Shown here: positions 33,798-42,952 of the stretch, one piece after another
Numbering within the stretch: position 1 is the first letter of the stretch
Layout of the letters: the number at the start of each line of letters is the position of its first letter
NCBI RefSeq assembly: GCF_017377735.1
Contig: NZ_JAFVMH010000001.1
Coordinates: forward strand, 822,919 to 886,918
Source of the DNA: Acetobacter garciniae
GTDB taxonomy: Bacteria > Pseudomonadota > Alphaproteobacteria > Acetobacterales > Acetobacteraceae
Length of the DNA: 64,000 nt
Direction of reading: 5' to 3'
Program-made: the position numbers and the translations under genes
The notes under the pieces: model-generated
Told to the model about the DNA's origin: nothing
The model's database searches: none
Seen by the model: the letters and a program-made list of their open reading frames with translations, nothing else

Positions 33798-34658
33798 ATG
33801 GGCCAGACTATTCCCCCTCAAAGCCAGGGTCATCAACCGGGTGTCGAACGTCTGCTGGAACCGCAGGCGCGACATATCCGCGCCGATTACCGTGGCAGCG
33901 GGAAGCTGAAGGGGCGTCGTGCGCTGATTACGGGGGGCGATAGCGGTATCGGCCGGGCCGCGGCCCTGCACTTTGCCCGCGAAGGAGCGGACGTCGCGAT
34001 CCTGTATCTCGAAGAAAAGGAAGATGCGCAGGAAACCGTACGTCTGATCGAGGCGGAGGGTACGAAAGCCCTCGCCATCCAAGGCGATGTTTCCAAAAGC
34101 GAGGTCTGCGACAAGGCGGTGGAAGCCACGGTGCGGACGCTGGGCGGGCTCGACATTGTGGTGAACAATGCTGGCGTGCAGTATATCAGCGAGGATCTGA
34201 CCGATATTTCCGATGCCATGTGGCAACGCCATATGGATGTGAATATCAACGGATATTTCTACATGACCCGCGCGGCCCTGCCCCATCTGGCGGAAGGGAG
34301 TGCCATTATCAACACATCCTCCGTCAACGCCTTTGCGGGAAACAAGGCGCTTGTCGCCTATTCCACCACCAAGGCGGCCGAACTGGGGTTTACGCGCGCG
34401 CTCGCCCTCCAGCTTGCCAAGCGGAAAATCCGCGTCAACGCGGTCGCCCCCGGGCCGATCTGGACGCCGTTGCAGCCCGCAAGCTGGGGGCCGTCAGACC
34501 CGCAGGCGGTGGCGGATATGGGCAAGGACACGCCCCTTGGCCGCATAGGCCAACCCAGCGAGATGGGGCCGGCTTATGTCTACTTGGCGTCGGACGATGC
34601 GTCCTACGTCACGGGGCAGACGATCCATGTCAACGGCGGCATGATTGTCAATGGTTGA
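33798..34658 (+). CDS. SDR-family oxidoreductase (YghA/general-stress type)
   Basis: This 286-residue short-chain dehydrogenase has an extended N-terminus (about 40 residues) before the dinucleotide fold, as in the YghA/YdaD group. TGGDSGIG is at 45-52, NNAG near 120, the catalytic Ser in NTSSVNAF and the Tyr-x3-Lys motif in YSTTK. It would reduce or oxidise a small alcohol or carbonyl with NAD(P). AGGAGAG lies before the ATG. The stop overlaps the next ATG by 8 bp, coupling it to an AGE-family isomerase, so a sugar or polyol substrate is plausible. Confidence 0.9.
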   Translation: MGQTIPPQSQGHQPGVERLLEPQARHIRADYRGSGKLKGRRALITGGDSGIGRAAALHFAREGADVAILYLEEKEDAQETVRLIEAEGTKALAIQGDVSKSEVCDKAVEATVRTLGGLDIVVNNAGVQYISEDLTDISDAMWQRHMDVNINGYFYMTRAALPHLAEGSAIINTSSVNAFAGNKALVAYSTTKAAELGFTRALALQLAKRKIRVNAVAPGPIWTPLQPASWGPSDPQAVADMGKDTPLGRIGQPSEMGPAYVYLASDDASYVTGQTIHVNGGMIVNG

Positions 34659-35919
34659 AGCGCTTGTCACGGTCATGCAGCCCGCTTCAAGCTGGCTGCA
34701 TTCGATGCCGCACCGGCACTGGCTCGACTGTCAGGGCCAGAGATTGCTGGATTTTTCCAAACCTTCGCGCGTGGCAGACGGTTTCGCAGCCCTGGACGAT
34801 GACGGCCGGCTTATGGCGGGCGGCAAGGCTGACACGATCCTGACCGCGCGTATGACCCATGTCTATGCTATTGCCGCCAATCGCGGCCTGCCCGGCTGCG
34901 CGCCCCTGGCAGCGCATGGCGTTGCCTGCCTGCTCGGGCCGTTGCGCGATTGCGAACATGGCGGCTGGTTTGAAAATATCGAACAGGCGCAGGACAAAAC
35001 CCCAAAAGGACGCAAGCAGGCTTATCTGCATGCATTCATTGCACTGGCGGCATCCTCTGCCGTGGTTCAGGGCGTGGCGGGTGCCGACAAGCTTCTCAAG
35101 GAAGCGCTGGCGGTCTGGCAGCGCCATTTCTGGAGCGAGGATGAAGGCGTATTTCGCGAAAGCTTTGCCGCAGACTGGTCGGATGAGGAGAATTATCGCG
35201 GCGCCAATGCCAATATGCATTCGGTCGAAGCCTGCATGGCTGTGGCCGATGTCACGGGCAATCCGGTCTGGCGACAGCGGGCTTTAAGAATTGTCGAGCG
35301 GATTATTCATACACTGGCCCGCAAGGCCAGCTACACCGTAGCCGAACATTACGATCGTAACTGGACGCTGCTGAAGGATTTTCACCGTGACAAGCCAACC
35401 GATGACTTGCGGCCCTATGGCATGACGCCGGGCCATTTCGTGGAATGGTCGCATCTGCTGCTGAAGCTTGAGGCCGCCCTCCTGCGTGAAAACGGGTCCG
35501 CGCCGTCATGGTTGCTGGATGATGCGATCGGGCTTTTCCATAGCGGGATGGAGGCCGGTTGGGCGCGCAATGCCGAGCCCGGCCTGCTCTACACGGTGGA
35601 TTGGGACCTTCAGCCGGTGGTGCAGAACAGACCCCACTGGTGCCAGGCCGAGGCCATGACCGCCGCCACGGCGTTATTGAAGCGAACGGGCCATAAGGAA
35701 TACGAGCAATGGTACCGCGATATATGGGATTATATCGATCTGTACATGATCGATCGCAGGCAGGGCGGGTGGATCCAGGAACTCGACCAGCATAACCGCC
35801 CTTCCGCCGTGGTTTACCAAGGCAAGGCCGATCTGTACCATGCGTGGCAGGCGACCCTGACGCCACTCCTGCCGTTGGCCCCAAGTTTTGCCACGGCTGT
35901 CGCCAGGATGGGCACCTGA
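34651..35919 (+). CDS. AGE-family epimerase/isomerase (N-acylglucosamine 2-epimerase-like)
   Basis: This 422-residue protein has the (alpha/alpha)6-barrel pattern of the N-acylglucosamine 2-epimerase family, which also includes mannose and aldose-ketose isomerases such as YihS. Recognisable segments are ANMHSVEACMAVADVTG, AEHYDRNW and GMTPGHFVEWSHLLLKLE, which carry the expected catalytic His and Arg positions. It overlaps the SDR gene by 8 bp. It likely interconverts a free aldose and ketose. A TTG at 34645 is an alternative start. Substrate unassigned. Confidence 0.85.
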   Translation: MVEALVTVMQPASSWLHSMPHRHWLDCQGQRLLDFSKPSRVADGFAALDDDGRLMAGGKADTILTARMTHVYAIAANRGLPGCAPLAAHGVACLLGPLRDCEHGGWFENIEQAQDKTPKGRKQAYLHAFIALAASSAVVQGVAGADKLLKEALAVWQRHFWSEDEGVFRESFAADWSDEENYRGANANMHSVEACMAVADVTGNPVWRQRALRIVERIIHTLARKASYTVAEHYDRNWTLLKDFHRDKPTDDLRPYGMTPGHFVEWSHLLLKLEAALLRENGSAPSWLLDDAIGLFHSGMEAGWARNAEPGLLYTVDWDLQPVVQNRPHWCQAEAMTAATALLKRTGHKEYEQWYRDIWDYIDLYMIDRRQGGWIQELDQHNRPSAVVYQGKADLYHAWQATLTPLLPLAPSFATAVARMGT

Positions 35920-36031
35920 TCCCCGGCGTGGGTGCCATGCTGTTCCAGGGGCTGCCGCGAACGTGAACCGGGCCTGAAAAGTCCTTCTCCCACGCGCATT
36001 GCCTGTTTTTGGTGCGACTATTCAGGACTAT

Positions 36032-36085
36032 CGGCCCTGTTATCCATACCCAGGGTTATCGCGGGGGCACTATGGGATAACCCTG
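36032..36085. promoter_or_regulatory. GATAAC half-site cluster upstream of deacylase gene
   Basis: CAGGGTTATC (36051-36060) and GATAACCCTG (36076-36085) form a perfect 10-bp inverted repeat with a 15-nt spacer, about 94 bp before the deacylase start. A third half-site, GGATAACAGGG on the other strand, lies just upstream near 36035-36045. Three spaced half-sites suggest an operator for an oligomeric regulator. No regulator gene is adjacent. The rest of the 259-bp gap shows nothing I can name. Confidence 0.5.
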
Positions 36086-36178
36086 ACGTTGTAACGATAA
36101 GCGCATCCGCCAATGGCAAGATGGACCAGACATGGCGCAGGCAGCACGCAACACGCCGCCCCGCCAGGAGAGGCAGGC

Positions 36179-38068
36179 ATGACAGACATAGTCTACCGCA
36201 ATGCCCTTGTTTTTGACGGCACCCTGAATGACCCGGTTGTAGCGGATATCGCCGTAAGGGATGGCAAGGTCCGCGCCATTGGTCCGGACCTGCCCCCTTT
36301 CTCCGCCAGTACCGAAATCGACTGTACGGGCTTGTGGCTTATGCCGGGGCTGTTGGATATCCATACCCATCTGGACCTGGAGCTTGAACTGGCACCCGAA
36401 CTGCCCGAGGTGGTGCGCCATGGGACCACGACGGTGGTGATCAGCAACTGTTCCATCGGGGTGACTTACGGCCACCAGCGCCGCGACGGAGAAGACCCGA
36501 TCGTGGACTGTTTCGCCCGGGTGGAAAACATGCCCAAGCCGATCCTGCGCCGGGTGGCCGATGCCTGCACATGGACAGATTCCCGGTCCTATCTCGAACA
36601 TCTTGCAGCATTACCGCTTGGCCCCAATGTGGCCCCGCTTGTTCCCCATTCCATGCTGCGGATCGAGGCCATGGGCCTTGGGGCTTCCATTTCCCGTGCG
36701 CCCGACCGGCGTGAACTCGCCCGCATGCAGGACCTGCTGGAAGCGGCAATGGTGCAAGGCTATGCCGGGCTGTCGACCGATGCGCTGCCTTTTCATTTTC
36801 TGGCCAACACTCCCAACAAGCATAAGAGAATACCTACGCAATATGCCAGTTTTCGCGAACTGGCCCGGCTGACCAATGTGGTGCGGCGTGCCGGGCGCGT
36901 GTGGCAGGCAACACCGCCCAAGGACCGGCTGGCTTTTGCCGTGCGCAGCTTTCTGCTTACCAGCGGGCGCCTGTATGGCCGCCCTCTGCGCACCACCGCC
37001 CTGGCCGTGATCGATCTGCAGACCAATCGCCTGGCGGTTGCCCTTTGCCTTATGCTTTCGGCCATTCTCAATTCCCGCCTGTTGCGCGGCGCATTTCGGT
37101 TTCAGGCCCTGCCGGCGCCTTTCCGGATCTGGAGCGATGGGGCGATCAACCCCATTGCCGATGAAATACCCGAATTCCGGGCGCTGAACGAACAGGAATT
37201 CGATGACCGTGCGGGACGCGCGCGGATCATGGCTGATCCTGGCTGGGTCGCGGATTTCCGGCGCATGTGGCTTAAAGGCAAGCGCGGTGTCTCACTGGAT
37301 CGGCTGCGCCGCCTGATCGGGCTTGAAGATGTCGTTCTCAGCCGGGATCTGGACGACATGCGCGTGGCCGAATGCCCGCTGCCGCATTGGTGTGGAGAGA
37401 CACTGGGCAGCCCGTATCGCCGGTTGCAGGCCTGGCAGACATCAGGCGGGCGGCACGGGGCGACAGACGCGGCGGAGGCGGAATTTTTCGCGCAGTTCCC
37501 CAACCCTGTCTGTGACGACGCCGCTTTCATGCTGCACCTGCTGCGCGTATGGGATACCGACCTGCGGTGGGAGACGACAATAGCCAACCGCAGGCCGGGC
37601 ATTTTCCGCAAACTGCTTTTTCACCCGCAGACCTTGCCCGGTTTCAACGATAGCGGCGCGCATGTCGCCAATATCGCTTTTTACGATGGCAACCTCCGAA
37701 TGCTCAAAATTGCCCAGGCGGAGGGCTTGCGCCGGGTGGCGCTGGCCATCCACCGGCTGACGCAATTACCCGCCCAATTTTTCGGCCTCGATGCGGGCAG
37801 GTTGCATGTGGGCGGCCGGGCGGATCTGTGCGTTGTCGACCCGAACGCCCTGCGCCGCTGGGACCCGGAGAAGACCTGCCATTTCATCCACCGGGAAGAA
37901 TTCGGGTGCAGGCAGGTCGTCAATCGGCCCGATGGTGTGGTGCGGCATGTCATGATCGGCGGCCACGTGGCGTGGGATAATGCCGCGTACACACCGGGCT
38001 TTGGCCGCAGGGCCTTCGGCCGTATTCTGAAGGCCGGTCTGCGTGAGGGCGCTGCCGCAGCGACGTAG
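36179..38068 (+). CDS. N-acyl-D-amino-acid deacylase-family amidohydrolase
   Basis: This 629-residue protein follows the D-aminoacylase branch of the amidohydrolase superfamily. The metal-binding HTH (His62, His64) sits in LLDIHTHLD, a Cys that can bridge zinc is Cys91 in SNCSIGV, and the catalytic Asp is in FNDSGAH in the last third. The C-terminal GGRADLCVVDP strand pattern is typical. It would remove an N-acyl group from D-amino acids or a related compound in the cytoplasm. It is longer than the 480-580 residues I expect for the family. The frame is open from 36113, but GAGAGGCAGG precedes the ATG at 36179. Confidence 0.85.
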   Translation: MTDIVYRNALVFDGTLNDPVVADIAVRDGKVRAIGPDLPPFSASTEIDCTGLWLMPGLLDIHTHLDLELELAPELPEVVRHGTTTVVISNCSIGVTYGHQRRDGEDPIVDCFARVENMPKPILRRVADACTWTDSRSYLEHLAALPLGPNVAPLVPHSMLRIEAMGLGASISRAPDRRELARMQDLLEAAMVQGYAGLSTDALPFHFLANTPNKHKRIPTQYASFRELARLTNVVRRAGRVWQATPPKDRLAFAVRSFLLTSGRLYGRPLRTTALAVIDLQTNRLAVALCLMLSAILNSRLLRGAFRFQALPAPFRIWSDGAINPIADEIPEFRALNEQEFDDRAGRARIMADPGWVADFRRMWLKGKRGVSLDRLRRLIGLEDVVLSRDLDDMRVAECPLPHWCGETLGSPYRRLQAWQTSGGRHGATDAAEAEFFAQFPNPVCDDAAFMLHLLRVWDTDLRWETTIANRRPGIFRKLLFHPQTLPGFNDSGAHVANIAFYDGNLRMLKIAQAEGLRRVALAIHRLTQLPAQFFGLDAGRLHVGGRADLCVVDPNALRRWDPEKTCHFIHREEFGCRQVVNRPDGVVRHVMIGGHVAWDNAAYTPGFGRRAFGRILKAGLREGAAAAT

Positions 38069-38109
38069 CCCCTCACACGCGAAGAAATTTCTTTTCAGAT
38101 CATGCACGA

Positions 38110-40641
38110 TCACCAGCTATAGGTCAGGTTTCCATAGACCCGCCGCCCCTGGCCGAGAAAGCACGAACCGAACCCGCATGTCGTGATGTAATATTTGTTG
38201 GTCAGGTTGGACATGGCCAACTGGGCTTTCAATCCGCGCAGGAGGGGTGTTGCTTCGCCCAGATCGTAGTGCGCGCCTGCATCGAACAGGACGTAGGCCG
38301 GTGTTTTGAAAGATTCGACCTTGTCGAAATAATTGGAGCCTACATATCTCAAACCCCAGTTGATGCCCAGTCCCCTGGTCAGGGATTGGGGAAGGGTATA
38401 GTCAAAAAAGACCGAAAACATGTTGCGTGGAACCTGAGGAACGGATTTCCCTTCTTCCTTCACGTTCGCTCCGTAGTATTCACCGGTATAAGGGTTGTAT
38501 TTCTGCGCGGTCAGGTTGCTTTTTGCAAAGCGGATATCCGTATAGCTATAAGAAGCCAGAACCCGCAGGTCGTGGGTGATATTCGCATTCGCCGATACCT
38601 CGAACCCCTGGGATCGCACACGGCCGGCGTCCTCTGAATAGCCGGTATGAACAAGATCGCTGATGAGGTAATGATCTTCATTGATCCGAAAAGCGGATGC
38701 CGTAATCAGGATATTTTTGCCCGGAACTTTGTATTTAAGCCCTGCTTCCATCTGTTTGCCACGCAGGGGCGCGATAAGATGGCCTTGCCAGTCGGTGGAA
38801 TCCTGCGGGGTGAATGACGTCGCATAGCTGAAATAAGGCGCAAAGCTGATGCTGGAATTGTAAATCAGCCCTGCTCGCCACGTAAACGCGTTCTGAGAAT
38901 AGGATTGGTTGTTGCCACCGCCCCTGTACCGGTACGTTTGATACCGATCCGTAAACCAGTCTTCGCGCCCTCCCAGGATAATGGACAGTCTTTTCCATTT
39001 GATCTGATCCTGGAAATAAACCCCTTCCTGAAAATAGCTATCGGTGCCGTTATAGCCCCTGACATTACAGCCTGAACTTGAACTGACGCTCATGCACGGG
39101 GTGAATTGCGTTGCTTGTGGATTATAGAGATCGATCACCGCATCCGTTGATGAGATGATGTTGTTCTGGTTGTAATCATAATGACGGAAGTCCGATCCGA
39201 CCACCCAGGTGTTCTTGACACTGCCACTTTGAATATCACCGTGTAAGCGTGTGTCGAACGCAATACTTTCCGACGAATAATATCGTGCTTCCGGTGTATA
39301 ATATTGCAGGCTTGGGTCAGCGTCATCCACGCCGCCATCGGCATAGGAATCCCTGTCCCTTTGGCGTGTTTTTTCGTAGCGCAGGACCTGGCTGAAATTG
39401 ATGTATTTATTGAACTTATGATTGAACTGATATTCGAACATGGCGTTGCTGCGGGAATCTTCATTCCAGTTGGTGAGGCCTGCGAATGTGCTGCGCGAGA
39501 TTCGGCGGTATCCGTCCGTGATCAGGGTGCCGCGTGTGGGATATTGCGCTCCCGCGTTTTCTCCGGCATCGGGCGTGTAGCTGTAGGAACCGATCAGGGT
39601 CAGGCTGGTTTTGTCGTCGATATCCCAGGTCAACGACGGAAGAACGCCCACACGCCTGTACCGATTATAATTGGTCTGGATATCCTGCGTGTTACCGATT
39701 GCAGCAATACGGTAACGAACATTGCCCGATCTGGTCACTTTGTCGCTGACATCCACCGTTGCTTCGTAGCGGTTCCAGTTGCCAAAGCCGACGGAGACCT
39801 GGTGAAGGGGCGTGTCGGTCGGCTTTTTCAGCGCCATGTCCACCAGCCCGCCCGGTGCCGACTGGCCATACATGACCGAAGGAGGACCGTTGAGAACTTC
39901 GATCCGTTCAAGGAATGTCGGCTCCCCCGATGTCAGGGATGTGCTCATCAGCCCATCCACGTATTGCTGTGTGCTGAAGCCGCGCTGCATGATCGCCCCG
40001 CCGCTCCCCATTGCCTCGCCCGACGAAAACGAACCATAGGGTTCTGAATAAATGCCGGCACTATAGCGTAATGCTTCCTGTATGGTCTGCGGCTGCTGGT
40101 CGATCAACTGCTGTTTGGTAATCACGTAGATGGAGGTTGGTATTTCCACCAGCGGCGTATCGGTCTTTGTTCCTGCCATGGTGTTTTCGGCAACGTAGCC
40201 TACGCCCGGACCGGTTGGGTCCTGATGCGTGGCGGTTCCGCCCACCCGCACGGGCCCAAGTGCTATGGCGGAGCCTGTTTTCTGGATCAGGACATTGTTC
40301 GTGCCGGAATAGCGCGCCGCAAGTCCAGTTCCGGCCAGAAGGTGCGCCAGCGCCACGTTTGGCGCCATACGGCCTGAAACACCGGCCGTTCTTGCGTTGC
40401 GGGCCAGATCGCCGTTGATCGAAACCTGTATGCCAGCCTGGCGCCCGAACCGGGTCAGTGCTTGGGCCAGCGATCCGGCCGGAATATCGAACGGAATTTC
40501 CGTAGCGGCCGTCACTGCGGCCGGTGCGCTATAGGCGGGGTATATCATCAGGCCCGATAACCCGGCTGTGGACAGTCCCAACAGAAATCGTCTGGCAAAT
40601 TGCTGAGTTTTCGAAATTCTTACGCCTGCATACGCCCACAT
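38110..40641 (-). CDS. TonB-dependent siderophore receptor with STN signalling domain (FecA-type transducer)
   Basis: This 843-residue receptor has a signal peptide (cleavage near YSA at 38) and a periplasmic STN domain (about 48-120; FDIPAGSLAQALTRFGRQAGIQV). The plug follows (IPTSIYVITKQQLIDQQPQTIQEALRYSAGI), then a barrel ending in a C-terminal Trp. The STN domain passes ligand binding to FecR across the periplasm. It lies 144 bp after fecR-like and fecI-like genes on the same strand. The coding sequence looks less GC-rich than its neighbours, which hints at transfer. The ligand is probably a ferric siderophore. A 7-bp inverted repeat (40680-40702) lies before the start. Confidence 0.93.
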   Translation of the reverse strand: MWAYAGVRISKTQQFARRFLLGLSTAGLSGLMIYPAYSAPAAVTAATEIPFDIPAGSLAQALTRFGRQAGIQVSINGDLARNARTAGVSGRMAPNVALAHLLAGTGLAARYSGTNNVLIQKTGSAIALGPVRVGGTATHQDPTGPGVGYVAENTMAGTKTDTPLVEIPTSIYVITKQQLIDQQPQTIQEALRYSAGIYSEPYGSFSSGEAMGSGGAIMQRGFSTQQYVDGLMSTSLTSGEPTFLERIEVLNGPPSVMYGQSAPGGLVDMALKKPTDTPLHQVSVGFGNWNRYEATVDVSDKVTRSGNVRYRIAAIGNTQDIQTNYNRYRRVGVLPSLTWDIDDKTSLTLIGSYSYTPDAGENAGAQYPTRGTLITDGYRRISRSTFAGLTNWNEDSRSNAMFEYQFNHKFNKYINFSQVLRYEKTRQRDRDSYADGGVDDADPSLQYYTPEARYYSSESIAFDTRLHGDIQSGSVKNTWVVGSDFRHYDYNQNNIISSTDAVIDLYNPQATQFTPCMSVSSSSGCNVRGYNGTDSYFQEGVYFQDQIKWKRLSIILGGREDWFTDRYQTYRYRGGGNNQSYSQNAFTWRAGLIYNSSISFAPYFSYATSFTPQDSTDWQGHLIAPLRGKQMEAGLKYKVPGKNILITASAFRINEDHYLISDLVHTGYSEDAGRVRSQGFEVSANANITHDLRVLASYSYTDIRFAKSNLTAQKYNPYTGEYYGANVKEEGKSVPQVPRNMFSVFFDYTLPQSLTRGLGINWGLRYVGSNYFDKVESFKTPAYVLFDAGAHYDLGEATPLLRGLKAQLAMSNLTNKYYITTCGFGSCFLGQGRRVYGNLTYSW

Positions 40642-40785
40642 TACGCCACCGCTCCATTCTCGCTCGATCGTTGGAAGACCGAATGCGGTTGCATGGCATT
40701 CGCATCTTCCTCTTTAAACAATGAACGATGGCCGGAAGCCGTTTTTCGGTCGGTTGCAGAAAATTTTTGGAACTTTTTCCGCTTT

Positions 40786-41751
40786 TTAGCGAGAAATGAC
40801 GATAATCCAAGGGGTTATGTGTCGCAATGTCGCACCTTGCGTGTCAGCCATGGCTTTCAATGCGGCTTCGGGGGCGGACAGGTTGTAGACCCCCGTCACC
40901 TTGCCGCCGTTCAGGCTCCGATCCGCTACAAAGATCTTGCCCCCATAATAGGGCCCGATCCGGTCCATTGCCTCGCTGAATGTCGCATCCTGCAGGACAA
41001 GCTGCCCGCTGGTCGCCCATGCCCCGACATTCTCGACATCTTCCCTGCCCTGCAACACGTCAGCGCGGTTGCCAACATCCAGGCGTTGCCCTGCGCCCAT
41101 GTCCATGGAAAAGGCGCGTGCTCCATCGACATGCACCCTGCCCGCCTTGACGGCGACGGAGGAGGTGGTTGCTGAAAGACGTATATCGAATTCCGTTCCG
41201 ATATCCGTAACAGTGATGGAACCACCCAGCACGCGGAACGGACGGGCAGTGTCATGTGCGACCCTGAAAAACCCCTCCCCCCGAAGAAGGCGGATTTCCC
41301 TGGCCCCTTCCGGGCGATACGCTACGTCGATCGCGCTGTGCGGCGCCAGGCTGACTTCGCTTCCATCGGCCAGCCGTATCGTCGTTTGCCGGGCCGCCGA
41401 GGTCGCATAATCAGCCGTAAGCCGGTAATACCAGTCGGGTGCTGACACAAACAGTGCGATGGACGCGGCAAGCCCAAGCGGGATGGCCCAGAGTGCACGG
41501 CGGACAGGGTGCCGCGCGCGCGAAACCTGATACTCCTTAGGGGCGCGCGATGGGTATTCATTCTCGAATAGCGGCCCCATCAGGTCATAGACGCCTGACG
41601 TTGCCTCCCATGCCTGCTGGTGGGCCGGATCTGCTGAAAGCCATGCCTCGAAGTCGTCCTTCAACCGTTGGTCGTCAGGATTTTCTTCCAGGGAGACCAG
41701 CCAGCGCGCCGCCTCAAGGGAAATGCGATCATACGTTTCCGTATCGCTCAT
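40786..41751 (-). CDS. FecR-family anti-sigma/sigma-regulator protein
   Basis: This 321-residue protein has an N-terminal cytoplasmic DUF4880-type domain (8-58, with ARWLVSL and FEAWLSADPAHQQAWE), one membrane helix (86-104), a FecR beta-domain (about 125-235) and a C-terminal STN-like segment (about 250-321). It should receive the signal from the STN receptor and free or activate the FecI-type sigma factor. The frame runs on to 41949, but GGAGC precedes the ATG at 41751. The sigma gene lies 103 bp upstream on the same strand. Confidence 0.92.
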   Translation of the reverse strand: MSDTETYDRISLEAARWLVSLEENPDDQRLKDDFEAWLSADPAHQQAWEATSGVYDLMGPLFENEYPSRAPKEYQVSRARHPVRRALWAIPLGLAASIALFVSAPDWYYRLTADYATSAARQTTIRLADGSEVSLAPHSAIDVAYRPEGAREIRLLRGEGFFRVAHDTARPFRVLGGSITVTDIGTEFDIRLSATTSSVAVKAGRVHVDGARAFSMDMGAGQRLDVGNRADVLQGREDVENVGAWATSGQLVLQDATFSEAMDRIGPYYGGKIFVADRSLNGGKVTGVYNLSAPEAALKAMADTQGATLRHITPWIIVISR

Positions 41752-41854
41752 ACGGGGCTCCCGGTCGGGCACGGTGCGGCATTGGAGGTAACGCCCTCCC
41801 CATAAGGAAGACGACAGGCGGGCCGCCTTTTTCGGTCGCGCGCAATATGACGCG

Positions 41855-42364
41855 TCATTCAGGAGGGCGTACCCGGCTACGACAATGGGCGATGCCGCGT
41901 GCAATGATTTCGTGCGCCATTGCGATTGAAACACCCAGATGCTCGGCAATGTCCTTGAGCCTGTACTGGCCCGAGCGGCGCATTTCCAGCGCGATGCGAG
42001 TGCGTTCGGGCAGTTCGTCTATCGCTTCGCGCAGCAGACGCATCTGTTCGGCCGCCAGAAAATCCCGCTCCGGCGATGTCGGTCCGGCTACTGCTGCAAT
42101 TTCTTCCGGCGTGGCGTCGCGTGTGGTTTCTGCCTCCCGCCCCAGCTTGCGCTTTACGTCGATCGCCAGATTACGCACAACGCGAAAAAGGTATGAATCA
42201 GGGGCGATGACATCGACCGTAGCCGTCACTGTCCGGTTGATGCGGAACCATGCTTCCTGCACGATATCGTCGCCATGATTGGGCACGATTGTCTCGGCGT
42301 ATTTGATAAGATCGCTCCGCCGGGAGATGAAGGTTTGCTGAACCAAGGGGGGCGATCGCACCAT
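41855..42364 (-). CDS. FecI-type ECF RNA polymerase sigma factor
   Basis: This 169-residue ECF sigma factor has region 2 (ADDI-like HGDDIVQEAWFRINRT and SYLFRVVRNLAIDVKRK) and region 4 (ELPERTRIALEMRRSGQYRLKDIAEHLGVSIAMAHEII). It is the first gene of a sigma, FecR and STN-receptor set. It should direct transcription of the receptor gene when ferric ligand is bound outside. A 19-bp Fur box lies about 35 bp before the start codon, so the sigma gene itself is probably repressed by iron. Confidence 0.92.
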   Translation of the reverse strand: MVRSPPLVQQTFISRRSDLIKYAETIVPNHGDDIVQEAWFRINRTVTATVDVIAPDSYLFRVVRNLAIDVKRKLGREAETTRDATPEEIAAVAGPTSPERDFLAAEQMRLLREAIDELPERTRIALEMRRSGQYRLKDIAEHLGVSIAMAHEIIARGIAHCRSRVRPPE

Positions 42365-42398
42365 CCGTTCGTTTCCGCAGTGCGCCTGTCCGACACAA

Positions 42399-42417
42399 AA
42401 TAAGAACTGTTCTCATT
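42399..42417. promoter_or_regulatory. Fur box before sigma gene
   Basis: AATAAGAAC (42399-42407) and GTTCTCATT (42409-42417) form a 9-1-9 near-perfect inverted repeat, one mismatch per arm pair. This matches the alternative Fur box form with GAGAAC/GTTCTC arms. It lies 35 bp upstream of the sigma factor start, a position that would overlap its promoter. Iron-dependent repression of the signalling set follows from that placement. Confidence 0.7.
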
Positions 42418-42663
42418 TAAAGCAGAAGCCGGGCGAATACAAGCGCACCCTGCCCCGCCGTGGTGGACCGCCATGGCAGCCGATCGGTAAGGGATGCGGT
42501 GGGAATGAGGATAGAAATGCCCGTAAAGGGCCGCAACCAAAATACAGGCCGCGCGTATTGTAGAAGTTACGCCAACGCAGCGTCAGTTCAAGCCGGTCAC
42601 CCCATACCGATCACTGCGATCGATGGAAGAAACAGCCGTGCTGTTAACGATAGGACTACGCAC

Positions 42664-42843
42664 ATGGGAATGATATTACTTATTATTATCCTGATCGTGG
42701 TATTCGGTGGTACCGGTGGATATTACGGCTACAATCGTTACGGCGCGCAGGGTCTTGGCGGGGTGCTGGGGCTTATCCTCATCATTCTGCTTATTCTCTG
42801 GTTCCTGGGGGATCTGGGAGGGCCGTATTTCACCCGTCCTTAG
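42664..42843 (+). CDS. Small membrane protein, DUF3309-like
   Basis: This 59-residue protein has two hydrophobic helices (about 2-18 and 35-50) separated by a Gly/Tyr-rich turn (GGTGGYYGYNRYGAQGLGG). The layout is that of DUF3309-like proteins: ILLI helix, short polar Gly-rich turn, GLVLIILLILWFLG-type helix. The frame is open from 42460, but only the ATG at 42664, after TAGGA, fits this family. Function unknown. The 299 bp before it, up to the sigma gene, hold the Fur box and no other feature I can support. Confidence 0.65.
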   Translation: MGMILLIIILIVVFGGTGGYYGYNRYGAQGLGGVLGLILIILLILWFLGDLGGPYFTRP

Positions 42844-42873
42844 GGCCGGGCGTAAGGAAGGCTGAAAAAGAGC

Positions 42874-42928
42874 GTGAGGGGGCGGATTATCCCCTCACCC
42901 CGCCACACCTGTTCGGGTGGAGCGGGGT
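42874..42928. terminator. Double hairpin between convergent genes
   Basis: GTGAGGGG (42874-42881) pairs with CCCCTCAC (42891-42898). Right after it, ACCCCGC (42897-42903) pairs with GCGGGGT (42922-42928). On the leftward strand the first hairpin is followed by CGCTCTTTTTC, as expected for a terminator of the SDR gene. Rightward it could slow transcription from the small membrane protein gene. The two stems compete for the shared AC at 42897-42898. Confidence 0.6.
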
Positions 42929-42952
42929 GGCTACTGCCCCTTTTCTTCTCGC

